DNA of 50,577 bases from Candidatus Limosilactobacillus intestinipullorum. Its GTDB lineage: Bacteria > Bacillota > Bacilli > Lactobacillales > Lactobacillaceae. The notes beneath the pieces are model-generated. The model searched no databases, was not told where the DNA came from, and saw nothing but the letters and a program-made list of their open reading frames with translations. The stretch covers positions 1 through 50,577 of the forward strand of contig DXAF01000020.1 in NCBI GenBank assembly GCA_019117185.1, in the 5' to 3' direction. The position numbers were made by a program, and so were the translations under genes. Below are positions 43,467-50,577 of the stretch, piece after piece (within the stretch, counting starts at the first letter, position 1; the number at the start of each line of letters is the position of its first letter).

Positions 43467-44007
43467 ACCGAGCACCTCCCCTCAGGAAGGCGAATAGAGG
43501 TAGTTTAGTTACCCCGCCCCCCAAAAATTCTGAAACTAGCCAATTTCTGATCTCCATCCACTCACCTTTCTTTGTTTTCCCATAAATAACATAATCACTT
43601 TTAGCAATAAAATTAACCGATAGCCTAGTCCACTTCTCGGGATCTAGTTGTTTAGGGCTAATCAATATAGGAGAGCTTTCCTCACCTAATTTACTAATCA
43701 TCATATTGCCCCGTATCAGCATGGATAGATTATAGCGGCTACCAGGCTTAAGAAGCTTTTGATTATAATACTTATAAATTCCAGATGTCGGGTTAGAATC
43801 GTTGCGATCAGCAGTAAAGCGGATAATGCCCTCAGCTGGAGATGAGAGGCTACCATTATTGCCACCAAAGTTAGTACTATTATCAACTACGCTAAGATAG
43901 TACCCGTTATCGATATAGCCTGTCGCATCATCAATGCTTAGCTTATCTGTCAGAGCATACTTGGTTCGCACGGCATTCATCAAATCAGTAAGCTTATCAC
44001 CAATCAT
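43456..44007 (-). CDS. Prophage accessory tail protein (first tandem copy), G-tract at end
   Basis: 183 residues as read. N-terminal module LTDLMNAVRTKYALTDKLSI, then a beta-rich domain (about 50-160: IIRFTADRNDSNPTSGIYKY, GSRYNLSMLIRGNMMI, WTRLSVNFIAKSDYVIYG). Near the end, a GGGGGGCGGGG tract (minus strand, about 43515-43525) keeps the frame open for 15 more residues to a TAG at 43456-43458, 11 bases inside the next gene's start. One base more or less in the tract would give an immediate stop. Start 44007 with GGTGATG upstream. Confidence 0.68.
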   Translation of the reverse strand: MIGDKLTDLMNAVRTKYALTDKLSIDDATGYIDNGYYLSVVDNSTNFGGNNGSLSSPAEGIIRFTADRNDSNPTSGIYKYYNQKLLKPGSRYNLSMLIRGNMMISKLGEESSPILISPKQLDPEKWTRLSVNFIAKSDYVIYGKTKKGEWMEIRNWLVSEFLGGGVTKLPLFAFLRGGARYAA

Positions 44008-44012
44008 TTACA

Positions 44013-45071
44013 TCACCACTTTCCATTTGCAATCTCGTCTTCGATAGCGGCCTTAGCCTTGTCAAAGCTGTCGCTCATCTTGGTATCTACATAGGATTTG
44101 AGGGCATTCTCAATGGCGTTGTTGTCGGCGTCCTTACCGTCCTTACCCGGTACACCTTGCTTACCTTCCGGCCCCCGGACACCCGGATCACCTGGAATAC
44201 CTTGGATCCCCTGCAAACCGCGAGGCCCCTGAATACCGGTAGCCCCTGACAGGTCAACAATAAAGTTAAATTCTTTACCGTCCCAAACGAACAAATCAGC
44301 ATTATCCGGGTCATCGACGGTAGAAGCGATAATGACAAAATCGCCTTCGCTTAATCCGTCACCCTTCATTTCAGCCTTAGATTTGAATACCTTGCTAATG
44401 CTAAATGGCTTGCCTGGATCCCCCTTCGGCCCCTGCTTGCCTTCTGGTCCGCGGCCGCCTGGATCCCCCGGAACACCTTGAATTCCCGGAATTCCTTGAC
44501 TACCCGTATCACCTTTAGCACCTCGAGGGATATTAAAGGTAACGAAGTTCTTGCCATCGCTAGCTGTCTGGACAACGGTCGCGTTCTGGTCCGCATCAAT
44601 GGTGTTGACCTTAAAGACGTAGTTCATCCCAATGTTCATTACCGCCTGGTCAACAACATCTTGGAAAGTGATTTCCTTGATTTCTTTCTGAGCCAGGTCA
44701 GTGATGTTTTGGTAGATAGTAAAAGGAATGGTTTGTTGTGGTGACGGGTAAATTGACCGCTCACTAGTGCCATCACTGTCATTCCATTCCTCCCAAACTT
44801 CTAGGTAGTACTTGCCCACCGGAAGCTGAGTAAAGTCTTCACTGTCTACGACCATGCTGGTGCCAGTAATCTTAACTGCGTAGTCACCAATGTAGTTAGA
44901 GCCATCACTGACTTTGGCTGTCCACCGGTGGCTTGGATCTGGACGCTGAGGGTCGCCATACTCATTCTTTGGTGAGATAACAATGTCCTTAGTGGTTTCA
45001 AGATGCTTAAAATTCATATCGTTGGTTTCAATGTTGTCCAACGATCGCATTGCATTTGCCAACAGGCTCAT
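44013..45071 (-). CDS. Collagen-like baseplate protein (BppU-like N terminus)
   Basis: 352 residues. Residues 1-135 resemble the N-terminal domain of phage baseplate upper proteins (YLEVWEEWNDSDGTSERSIY and ITFQDVVDQAVMNIGMNYVF). Two collagen-type Gly-x-y blocks follow (about 190-225 and 280-315: GIPGIQGVPGDPGGRGPEGK, GPKGDPGKP; GIQGPRGLQGIQGIPGDPGV), separated by a small globular insert with GDFVIIASTVDD. The C terminus is helical. It probably trimerises and links the tail to receptor-binding modules. The ATG at 45071 touches its ribosome site AAGGAG; a TTG at 45062 may be the true start. Five bases separate it from the endolysin gene. Confidence 0.82.
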   Translation of the reverse strand: MSLLANAMRSLDNIETNDMNFKHLETTKDIVISPKNEYGDPQRPDPSHRWTAKVSDGSNYIGDYAVKITGTSMVVDSEDFTQLPVGKYYLEVWEEWNDSDGTSERSIYPSPQQTIPFTIYQNITDLAQKEIKEITFQDVVDQAVMNIGMNYVFKVNTIDADQNATVVQTASDGKNFVTFNIPRGAKGDTGSQGIPGIQGVPGDPGGRGPEGKQGPKGDPGKPFSISKVFKSKAEMKGDGLSEGDFVIIASTVDDPDNADLFVWDGKEFNFIVDLSGATGIQGPRGLQGIQGIPGDPGVRGPEGKQGVPGKDGKDADNNAIENALKSYVDTKMSDSFDKAKAAIEDEIANGKW

Positions 45072-45075
45072 CTCC

Positions 45076-46521
45076 TTACTTCATTGTGACTTCAATCATT
45101 CCATCATCGTACTTCTTCGCAGTAAAGTCGTGGCAACGAACCGTAATTGAGGTGTCGCCAGTAAGCATTGGCATAGCTGGCCCATCAAATGGATCAAACC
45201 AGAAGTCAACCTTCTTGCCTTCACCGTACTTTGGGTCATCAGAGTACCGAGCGACGATCTGGAGCTTACGCCCAACTAGGTTGCCGTTGTACTTAAAGTC
45301 ACCCGTGAAGCCGGACTTATCAGCACCATAGATACTCTTGTAGTGATCGGCAACGTCTTTCCGCTCAACTGGCTCTACCTTGAGTCGTTGCAGTTCCTGC
45401 TTAGCGGCCGTATCGTACAGAATCAGGTAGTGGTACTTAAGCCCAGCCGACAAATCGCTGGCAAACCACCCGGACACAAACAAATCATTTGTATCAACCG
45501 TGACGGACTTGCTATCTAAGTAAGCCGCACTTTGATTGAGCATGATTTCCTGTGTGTAGTCCAAAAAGTTGCCATTACCAGCCTTGTCATCAGTGTACCG
45601 GAAGATAACGTGAAGCTTCTTGCCGGCCATATCCGGTGTGTAGTCAAAGCTTGCAGAGAAACCAGACTTGCCACCATTTGGAATGTCTGGATAAACTTTT
45701 GCTACGTCTGAACGATTTGCTAACGCAACTGCCGCCCGTGCATACTCATGACCCGTGTCATCTGTCAAAATAATATAAGAAAATGGCTTGCCTTGTGCTT
45801 TATCACTGGCAAACCACCCGGACACTGTTAACTTATCTTCATTAAAAGTGTAGCCATCTAAGTGACCGCCACTCGTAACTTTCTGTTCTGCCATCGAAGT
45901 AAACACCCCCGTTAAATCAATACTTCCATCAATATGCTCGCCCCACATGTTATCAGTGAACTGCCAAGCACCAATGAAGTTACTGATACCTGGGAAGTAG
46001 CCCATATTTGGTGAGGTAACACCCGCAAGTGTAGAATAAGCGGCAATCCAAAGCATTGCGCCAGTCGCACTATGGATTGCTTCAAAGTCCCACAGATTAG
46101 CCATGCCAGAGTAGGAGTAGAAGACTGGTACATACCCAGCAGCCTTAATGCATTTAAGGAAAGCGATCGCTGCTTGTGTGTTGCTTGCCCGGTAACCCAG
46201 TCGTTCTTCATAATCCAGGACTAACGGTGCGCCTTGCGGCAAGCCCATTCTGCGGGCACAGGTAATAGCGAGGTTAGCTTCTGACACCGCTTGGTAGGTG
46301 TTTCCCCGAAAGCGTGAGAAGTGATAGCCTGATGCCATCAGTCCTTCATGCTTGATAGCGGCAATCTGTCCAGCACCGTAACCATTCGTCCAACCAGTAC
46401 CTTCGGATAGTTTGACAATTCCACCCTTTACACCACGTGCTTTCCACTTGTCCCAAAAGTTGTAGTAAGCAGCTTGGGGTTGAAAGGCCGACACGTCTAG
46501 TACATATCCGTAGTTAGTCAT
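45076..46521 (-). CDS. Prophage endolysin, GH25 muramidase with two C-terminal repeats
   Basis: 481 residues. An N-terminal GH25 lysozyme domain (about 1-205) has D9 (LDVSAF), the D103-x-E105 pair (LDYEE), WIAAYSTLAG and WQFTDNMWG; it cleaves the glycan of peptidoglycan. Two related modules of about 98 residues follow (about 229-327 and 346-443), each starting LxVSGWFASD and containing KSGF, GKKL or GRKL, and RYxDD; they are probably cell-wall binding. No signal peptide, so release needs the holin. Start ATG at 46521 after GGGAGTGGTGG, overlapping the holin stop (ATGACTAA). Confidence 0.92.
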   Translation of the reverse strand: MTNYGYVLDVSAFQPQAAYYNFWDKWKARGVKGGIVKLSEGTGWTNGYGAGQIAAIKHEGLMASGYHFSRFRGNTYQAVSEANLAITCARRMGLPQGAPLVLDYEERLGYRASNTQAAIAFLKCIKAAGYVPVFYSYSGMANLWDFEAIHSATGAMLWIAAYSTLAGVTSPNMGYFPGISNFIGAWQFTDNMWGEHIDGSIDLTGVFTSMAEQKVTSGGHLDGYTFNEDKLTVSGWFASDKAQGKPFSYIILTDDTGHEYARAAVALANRSDVAKVYPDIPNGGKSGFSASFDYTPDMAGKKLHVIFRYTDDKAGNGNFLDYTQEIMLNQSAAYLDSKSVTVDTNDLFVSGWFASDLSAGLKYHYLILYDTAAKQELQRLKVEPVERKDVADHYKSIYGADKSGFTGDFKYNGNLVGRKLQIVARYSDDPKYGEGKKVDFWFDPFDGPAMPMLTGDTSITVRCHDFTAKKYDDGMIEVTMK

Positions 46522-46903
46522 GAACCACCACTCCCGTCTGTGGCTTTGTGTTAGGGTCAACGGTCGGGGTTAAGTCACTCTTTTCATAAGCGGCCTGGAC
46601 CGCATGCTCAACCGTTTCACGCTGAACGTCGAAGCCTTTATCAGCTAAGGTGCTGCCCACAATCGTGGTAGCCTGCTTAAACTTATCGTGTCCCGTAACG
46701 TCTTGGACGTTTACTAAGCTGTTAACGGCATTATCAGCGAGTGAGTTAACTAGTCCTAGTAATTCTCGCTCTTGCACTGTCTTAGCATGCTTCTGCTTCT
46801 CTACCATGACTGGTTTAAGATACTTCCATGCAAAAATAGCTACCGTCACTAGGGCCCCTGACTGTACCAACCAGTTACCAATGTCAGTAATAATTTTTAG
46901 CAT
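46514..46903 (-). CDS. Phage holin (LL-H type)
   Basis: 129 residues: an amphipathic N terminus, one clear membrane helix (SGALVTVAIFAWKYLKPVMV), a helical charged middle and a C-terminal tail. This layout and VEHAVQAAYEK near the end resemble LLH-family holins of Lactobacillus phages. It forms lesions in the cytoplasmic membrane that let the endolysin out. Directly upstream of the endolysin with an 8-base overlap. Confidence 0.82.
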   Translation of the reverse strand: MLKIITDIGNWLVQSGALVTVAIFAWKYLKPVMVEKQKHAKTVQERELLGLVNSLADNAVNSLVNVQDVTGHDKFKQATTIVGSTLADKGFDVQRETVEHAVQAAYEKSDLTPTVDPNTKPQTGVVVHD

Positions 46904-47229
46904 TACTTTTCCTTCTTTCGGTTAAAAACTTCTTGTTCTAGGTTTTTGATGCGAGTGTTCCTCACTTTAGCTTCGCCGATGTGTTCCTCAAATTTATCTT
47001 CTAGTTGATCAACACGGTTTTCGGTTCGCCTAGCAGATGACTCAATCGAATTAATTGAGTGGCTTAAATTATCAATTTGGCTAATTAAAGTTCTAACGGA
47101 ATTTGATAGTTTCTCTGTCCCATTCTTAATAGCAAAATTCAGCAGCCAAATAAGCCCGCTTCCTGCAAGTGAGATGATAGTTACTATCGCTAACCATTCG
47201 TCAAGCGAGTACCCCATAACATGGTGCAT
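46903..47229 (-). CDS. Membrane-anchored coiled-coil protein of the lysis cassette (XhlA-like)
   Basis: 108 residues: one N-terminal membrane helix (EWLAIVTIISLAGSGLIWLL) followed by a long heptad coiled coil (LISQIDNLSHSINSIESSAR, RTENRVDQLEDKFEEHIGEA). Position and build are like XhlA or holin-associated proteins next to phage lysis genes. Its stop overlaps the holin ATG by one base. Start at 47229 after GGAGGTGAG. Confidence 0.75.
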   Translation of the reverse strand: MHHVMGYSLDEWLAIVTIISLAGSGLIWLLNFAIKNGTEKLSNSVRTLISQIDNLSHSINSIESSARRTENRVDQLEDKFEEHIGEAKVRNTRIKNLEQEVFNRKKEK

Positions 47230-47260
47230 TTTCTCACCTCCTCATAAACCCGCCCATAAT

Positions 47261-47306
47261 AAAAGCGTACGAAAGCGTTAAAAATTTGACGCAATCGCAC
47301 GCTTTT
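47261..47306 (-). terminator. Hairpin between baseplate and lysis genes
   Basis: On the minus strand AAAAGCGTGCG...CGTACGCTTTT, with an inner GCGT/ACGC pair, is followed by ATTATG. It may partly terminate the structural-gene transcript before the lysis cassette. Confidence 0.55.
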
Positions 47307-47345
47307 CACTATGTATTGTGTATTTCTCTGGCGAGTATGTGATAG

Positions 47346-47834
47346 CTATAACGTGGTTAAGTAAGTGTGATGGAACATCAGCAAACCATTGGCAGTGTAC
47401 TTATCTTCTTTATTAAATTGCTGACAGTATACGCAAATCGTTAAATCAGGCTTAGTATGGATAAAAACACCACGAGTACCAGTTGCTGCATATATTTCTT
47501 CGTTTCCATCAGGTTTAACAACTGCCGGGAGTTTAATACATTCAACTTCCTGTACAATGTCCTTATTTACTCCAAACGCCAACCGCAATTCAACCAACTT
47601 GAAGCTACCAAAGTCGGCAACCCGGTAAGCACAGTTATAGCCGTTGTTAACATGGTCCCAGTCATAAGCGCCGTTTTCGTACTGGATGCCGTCACGTTTC
47701 CAAGGTGATAACTTGCCTAGTTGATCAGTTGTTGCAAGATTTTCTGGCTTATTCTGAATAATCGACCAATCAGAACCAACTAGCAGGTTCTTACCGTCTT
47801 TATCTTGCAGATAGGCTTTTGTTCCTGTTGCCAT
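47346..47834 (-). CDS. Prophage baseplate or tail-associated protein, unknown
   Basis: 162 residues. Short N-terminal segment like other baseplate proteins (AYLQDKDGKNLLVGSDWSII), then a beta-rich domain with WKRDGIQYENGAYDWDHVNN and CIKLPAVVKPDGNEEIYAAT. Its beginning resembles the N terminus of the next small gene (KLYYKDKNGNKV). Start after AAAGGAGGAATTTAG. Role in the tail tip is inferred from position. Confidence 0.7.
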   Translation of the reverse strand: MATGTKAYLQDKDGKNLLVGSDWSIIQNKPENLATTDQLGKLSPWKRDGIQYENGAYDWDHVNNGYNCAYRVADFGSFKLVELRLAFGVNKDIVQEVECIKLPAVVKPDGNEEIYAATGTRGVFIHTKPDLTICVYCQQFNKEDKYTANGLLMFHHTYLTTL

Positions 47835-47847
47835 CTAAATTCCTCCT

Positions 47848-48033
47848 TTAATGATAAAGGACCCGGTTTTCCAGGTCCCCCATGCGTTTTTCTAGTTTTT
47901 CAATCCGGTCAACAAGATCACCATTCTTATCTCCCAAACCGATCACTGAAGTAACCTCAGTTTCAGGATACACTTGGACCTTATTACCGTTCTTGTCTTT
48001 GTAGTAAAGCTTTACGTGTGGATTCAAACTCAT
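47848..48033 (-). CDS. Small prophage protein with coiled coil
   Basis: 61 residues: HVKLYYKDKNGNKVQVYPET, then a C-terminal heptad helix LVDRIEKLEKRMGDLENRVL. Strong ribosome site AGGAGGGGG. Probably a small baseplate or trimerisation component. Between the 156-residue and 162-residue tail genes, same strand. Confidence 0.72.
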   Translation of the reverse strand: MSLNPHVKLYYKDKNGNKVQVYPETEVTSVIGLGDKNGDLVDRIEKLEKRMGDLENRVLYH

Positions 48034-48047
48034 TCTTATACCCCCTC

Positions 48048-48518
48048 CTAATCATAACCAACTGACAAGTCCTTGATTTGGCACTCTACGATACCCATCC
48101 GAGGCAAATCATCCGCAGCTGTACCATCAGCAGTATATGAAAGTCCGCTTGAAGAAGTACTTAAATCACGTACCTTTAAGATGATGCTTAAATCATCATT
48201 TGCAACACTATCGTAGTTGGACTCTTCATATTTTAAGTTTGTCGTTTCGATGTCAACTAAGTGCGCATGCAAGTCTGGATAAGTATGGCCCCACGCATCT
48301 ACTCGGGCATCAATAACTTCGTTAGGCTGCGGGATCTGATTAAGTTGGGCTGCAAATCGAATTTCCCAACTGTCAGAAATGCCTTTGATATAGCTACCGA
48401 TGTAATGTCCATAGTTACGTAGTACGTTCCAGTTATGATTCTTTTGCTCATAGGCTTGGGAGTTTTGAAAAGGGCTTGGCTCTTTCCATAAGTCAAGAGT
48501 CGGAATTTCATCAGCCAT
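48048..48518 (-). CDS. Prophage baseplate-type protein, unknown
   Basis: 156 residues, soluble. N-terminal part with NHNWNVLRNYGHYIGSYIKG; middle with IDARVDAWGHTYPDLHAHLV, a pattern common near the start of baseplate proteins in Lactobacillus phages; C-terminal beta strands. Ribosome site GGGGGCG. Function inferred from context only. Confidence 0.7.
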   Translation of the reverse strand: MADEIPTLDLWKEPSPFQNSQAYEQKNHNWNVLRNYGHYIGSYIKGISDSWEIRFAAQLNQIPQPNEVIDARVDAWGHTYPDLHAHLVDIETTNLKYEESNYDSVANDDLSIILKVRDLSTSSSGLSYTADGTAADDLPRMGIVECQIKDLSVGYD

Positions 48519-48531
48519 CTAATCGCCCCCC

Positions 48532-48789
48532 TTAGGCCGTAGCGTCAGTAGCTTTCTTTTGATCATCAGGTTGTAAGTAGGCCAAAACCTTCTTCTTGGT
48601 AATTTCAAAGATATCCTTGATCGTAACGTTGTCAAATGTCTTGCCATCGCCTAAATCATCTTGCTTTACGACTAAGTTGCAAGATACATACTCGCCATCA
48701 GAATCGTTACCATAAAGCCCAACTTGAGCATCAGAAACTTTCCCATCAGAATCATACTCATAAGTGAATTTATTCATGTAAATATTCAT
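48532..48789 (-). CDS. Small acidic prophage protein
   Basis: 85 residues with DGKVSDAQVGLYGNDSDGEY and a helical C terminus. Start ATG at 48789 after AAGGAGATG; the stop of the 57-residue gene touches this start. No family recognised; between tail genes, so probably a structural or assembly factor. Confidence 0.7.
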   Translation of the reverse strand: MNIYMNKFTYEYDSDGKVSDAQVGLYGNDSDGEYVSCNLVVKQDDLGDGKTFDNVTIKDIFEITKKKVLAYLQPDDQKKATDATA

Positions 48790-48962
48790 TATTCAGCATC
48801 TCCTTGAACTTGTGGATCAGTAGTTTCCGTCTTATTTTCCTTGGCTTGCTTGCTCTCAGCTTCCTTAAGTTGGGACTTAAGCAGTGCAATTTGCAGTGAC
48901 TTTTCAGCAATTTCGTTTTGCAGATTTGCAATTACTTCGTTTGCATCAATTTTTTGATTCAT
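48789..48962 (-). CDS. 57-residue coiled-coil prophage protein
   Basis: A short gene starting MNQKIDANEVIANLQNEI and continuing through AEKSLQIALLKSQLKEAESK, a leucine-heptad helix, to an acidic Gln/Thr-rich tail. Its ATG overlaps the TGA of the spike gene (ATGA) and its TAA touches the next ATG, so it is tightly coupled at both ends. Such helices near tail-fibre genes often act as small chaperones or tail components; that is inference. Confidence 0.75.
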   Translation of the reverse strand: MNQKIDANEVIANLQNEIAEKSLQIALLKSQLKEAESKQAKENKTETTDPQVQGDAE

Positions 48963-50577
48963 AGTTTAATCTCCTCTTCTTCTTTGATTCCATCAATGTG
49001 ACGTAAGCGGTCTGACTCATAGCCCTTCCGCTTAGCTTTGAGCTCCCAGCCAAACTTAGCATTCGGCTGGTCTGACTTTACAACAAAGCGATTATCATAC
49101 CGAGTTTCAACCCAGATGTGACAATCGCTATAAGGTGTAATGAAAACTTGATATTGAATTTTTGTGTTGACCGTTTCGTTAAAAATCTTGTCGATCCCGA
49201 TGATCACTTCACCAGCATTACCAGTGTTTGCTTCACCAATGTCGCCAAAGTAATATTCCGCCGTTTCGTAAGCGTTAATTCCGACATAACCTTGACTCGT
49301 TTTAACGATCGCATGCTTATATCCTTTAACATTCAGCGAATCAACCGTGAGCTGGTTCTGAATGTTCGTCCCACCGACGGCGTTTATCCAAACTTCATCA
49401 CCCTTATTACCCAGGCCAAAGTAGGCACCAACGCAGTTATCCTTCTGAATATTGAAAGTTGATCCGTTAACATCCCCATCGGCCAGTGGATGCAAATTGA
49501 AGTCGATTCTATTTTTAGTGTTAAATTCGATTTGCGATTGTAAACCGTTAAGGGAGCTCATTACTGACATATTAGTGTCTCCGCTAGACAATGTTATTCC
49601 CTGTAGCTCGTCATAGATCGGCGCCTTGTGAGGTGTGTTAATAGTGATATTAGGCCCATGGCCATACGTTTCCATGTCAATTTCATCACGATTCTTGTCG
49701 TAACTAGCGACATTCGTTCCAATAACAATGTCATCATTGGAAATGAATTCAAAGAGTGTGCGATAAGCATGACTGTGGTTAGTAGGATCAAAATCCAGAA
49801 ATTTATCAGCACCAATTTGTGCAACTGCCGGATCACCATTGGAATTAGTGGCTTTGCTATGCCAAATTATTGTTGAACCCTTGATACCAAATTGGTTTTC
49901 ATCGTCACCAGCGACTAAATTAATTCCCCGTAGTGTCCCCGATACAATATCGTCCGCAGAGAAGTTCTTCACGTGCATATTCCCAACATCTAAAGTTCCA
50001 CCGTGAATATTGTCAGCAGTTAGATTGATAACCCTGATATTACCGGCGTCCAGTGTTCCCGACGTAATCTTATCCGCCGCAATATCTACAATTGCCGCAG
50101 AAGGAATAAACGCCGTTCCACCGAAGACTACTGAGTCAGCGTCCAGGAAAATCTTGCTAGACTGAATCAGTGTCCGACCGGCTTCGAGGTTGATTTGGCT
50201 GATTAACTTACCTTTAGTAACACGTAAATTAATGTCGTCACGAAGCATATCAAAACTACTTTGGACGTCATGCAAAGTCGTGTCAGCATACTTAAGGACC
50301 AGGTTAGTAATCTCAATTGTGCCTTTGAAACCGTCACAACGAATACAAAAGTTTTTAGCGTTACCCTTTTGCCAGGAATCATCATTGACAGTTATCGTCA
50401 TACTATAGCTACCCTTCTTGCCTTTAGCAGCAGGAGTGGCGTTAACAATGGTTCCCCAAGGAACCCAAGGGTCACCGTCTAGTTGAGGAGTAAGCTTAGT
50501 GTCAGCACTAGCAACGTAATCAAACGTCAATATCAGTGTTGAGCCCTTATCTACGTCCTTCATACCAACTAAAGGAG
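48959..50577 (-). CDS. Prophage tail spike/minor structural protein, 5' end outside window
   Basis: At least 539 codons; the reading frame is open to the window end, and the ATG at 50563 has no ribosome site, so the gene probably begins outside. It contains a repeated beta-helix-like pattern (ADKITSGTLDAGNI, ADNIHGGTLDVGNM, ADDIVSGTLRGINL; about residues 165-215 of the visible part), typical for gp58-like tail-tip proteins of Lactobacillus and Streptococcus phages. The visible first part looks like a carbohydrate-binding beta sandwich (SYSMTITVNDDSWQKG). Last part TKIQYQVFITPYSDCHIWVE. Probably host recognition or wall binding. Confidence 0.85.
   Translation of the reverse strand, partial: PLVGMKDVDKGSTLILTFDYVASADTKLTPQLDGDPWVPWGTIVNATPAAKGKKGSYSMTITVNDDSWQKGNAKNFCIRCDGFKGTIEITNLVLKYADTTLHDVQSSFDMLRDDINLRVTKGKLISQINLEAGRTLIQSSKIFLDADSVVFGGTAFIPSAAIVDIAADKITSGTLDAGNIRVINLTADNIHGGTLDVGNMHVKNFSADDIVSGTLRGINLVAGDDENQFGIKGSTIIWHSKATNSNGDPAVAQIGADKFLDFDPTNHSHAYRTLFEFISNDDIVIGTNVASYDKNRDEIDMETYGHGPNITINTPHKAPIYDELQGITLSSGDTNMSVMSSLNGLQSQIEFNTKNRIDFNLHPLADGDVNGSTFNIQKDNCVGAYFGLGNKGDEVWINAVGGTNIQNQLTVDSLNVKGYKHAIVKTSQGYVGINAYETAEYYFGDIGEANTGNAGEVIIGIDKIFNETVNTKIQYQVFITPYSDCHIWVETRYDNRFVVKSDQPNAKFGWELKAKRKGYESDRLRHIDGIKEEEEIKL

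Overview
The window looks like chromosome of a heterofermentative lactobacillus, most likely Limosilactobacillus. This rests on the Firmicute-type genes (XerS, lrgAB, DUF1836, DUF975, Mn-dependent PpaC), strong AGGAGG-type ribosome sites, moderate GC, and the neighbourhoods parE-parC and topA-dprA. Genus is inference; no 16S gene is present.

Layout. (1) 0.2-3.9 kb: a decaying lytS-lytR/lrgA-lrgB locus, all on the minus strand, with three frameshifts in lytS, an internal stop in lytR and a truncated lrgB. (2) 4.1-7.9 kb: tRNA-Pro, a small gene plus a frameshifted ASCH-domain gene, xerS, and a patatin-like lipase paired with a minimal tyrosine recombinase behind a palindromic promoter. (3) 8.0-10.4 kb: a TPP riboswitch followed by thiM-thiD-thiE (thiamine salvage). 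(4) 11-16.8 kb: single housekeeping or membrane genes (ClC antiporter, PAP2 phosphatase, a divergent TIM paralogue, msrA, a broken DUF975 gene). (5) 16.9-24 kb: an alpha-glucoside regulon (GH31, LacI regulator, MFS transporter, GH13) with LacI-type operators at both promoters. (6) 24.3-29 kb: gluconate kinase, gluconate permease and LacI regulator. (7) 29.1-40 kb: ppaC, Nudix, DUF1836, parC, parE, plsY, aldose epimerase, topA and the 3' end of dprA.

(8) 40.25 kb to the end: a prophage that appears to be inserted in dprA. Transcription runs right to left: tail spike, small baseplate genes, XhlA-like protein, holin, GH25 endolysin, then a collagen-like baseplate protein and three tandem genes sharing an N-terminal module. 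After the late terminator, in the usual place for accessory prophage genes, come a candidate type I toxin-antitoxin locus, a small basic protein and a membrane coiled-coil protein.

Most interesting signals: the candidate type I toxin-antitoxin RNA pair at 41.71-42.02 kb, with long-range complementary mRNA ends and an apparently frameshifted hydrophobic peptide; two G-tracts at the ends of neighbouring tail genes, placed so that only one tract phase reads through to the next start codon; and a family of composite hairpin repeats found only at convergent gene junctions.
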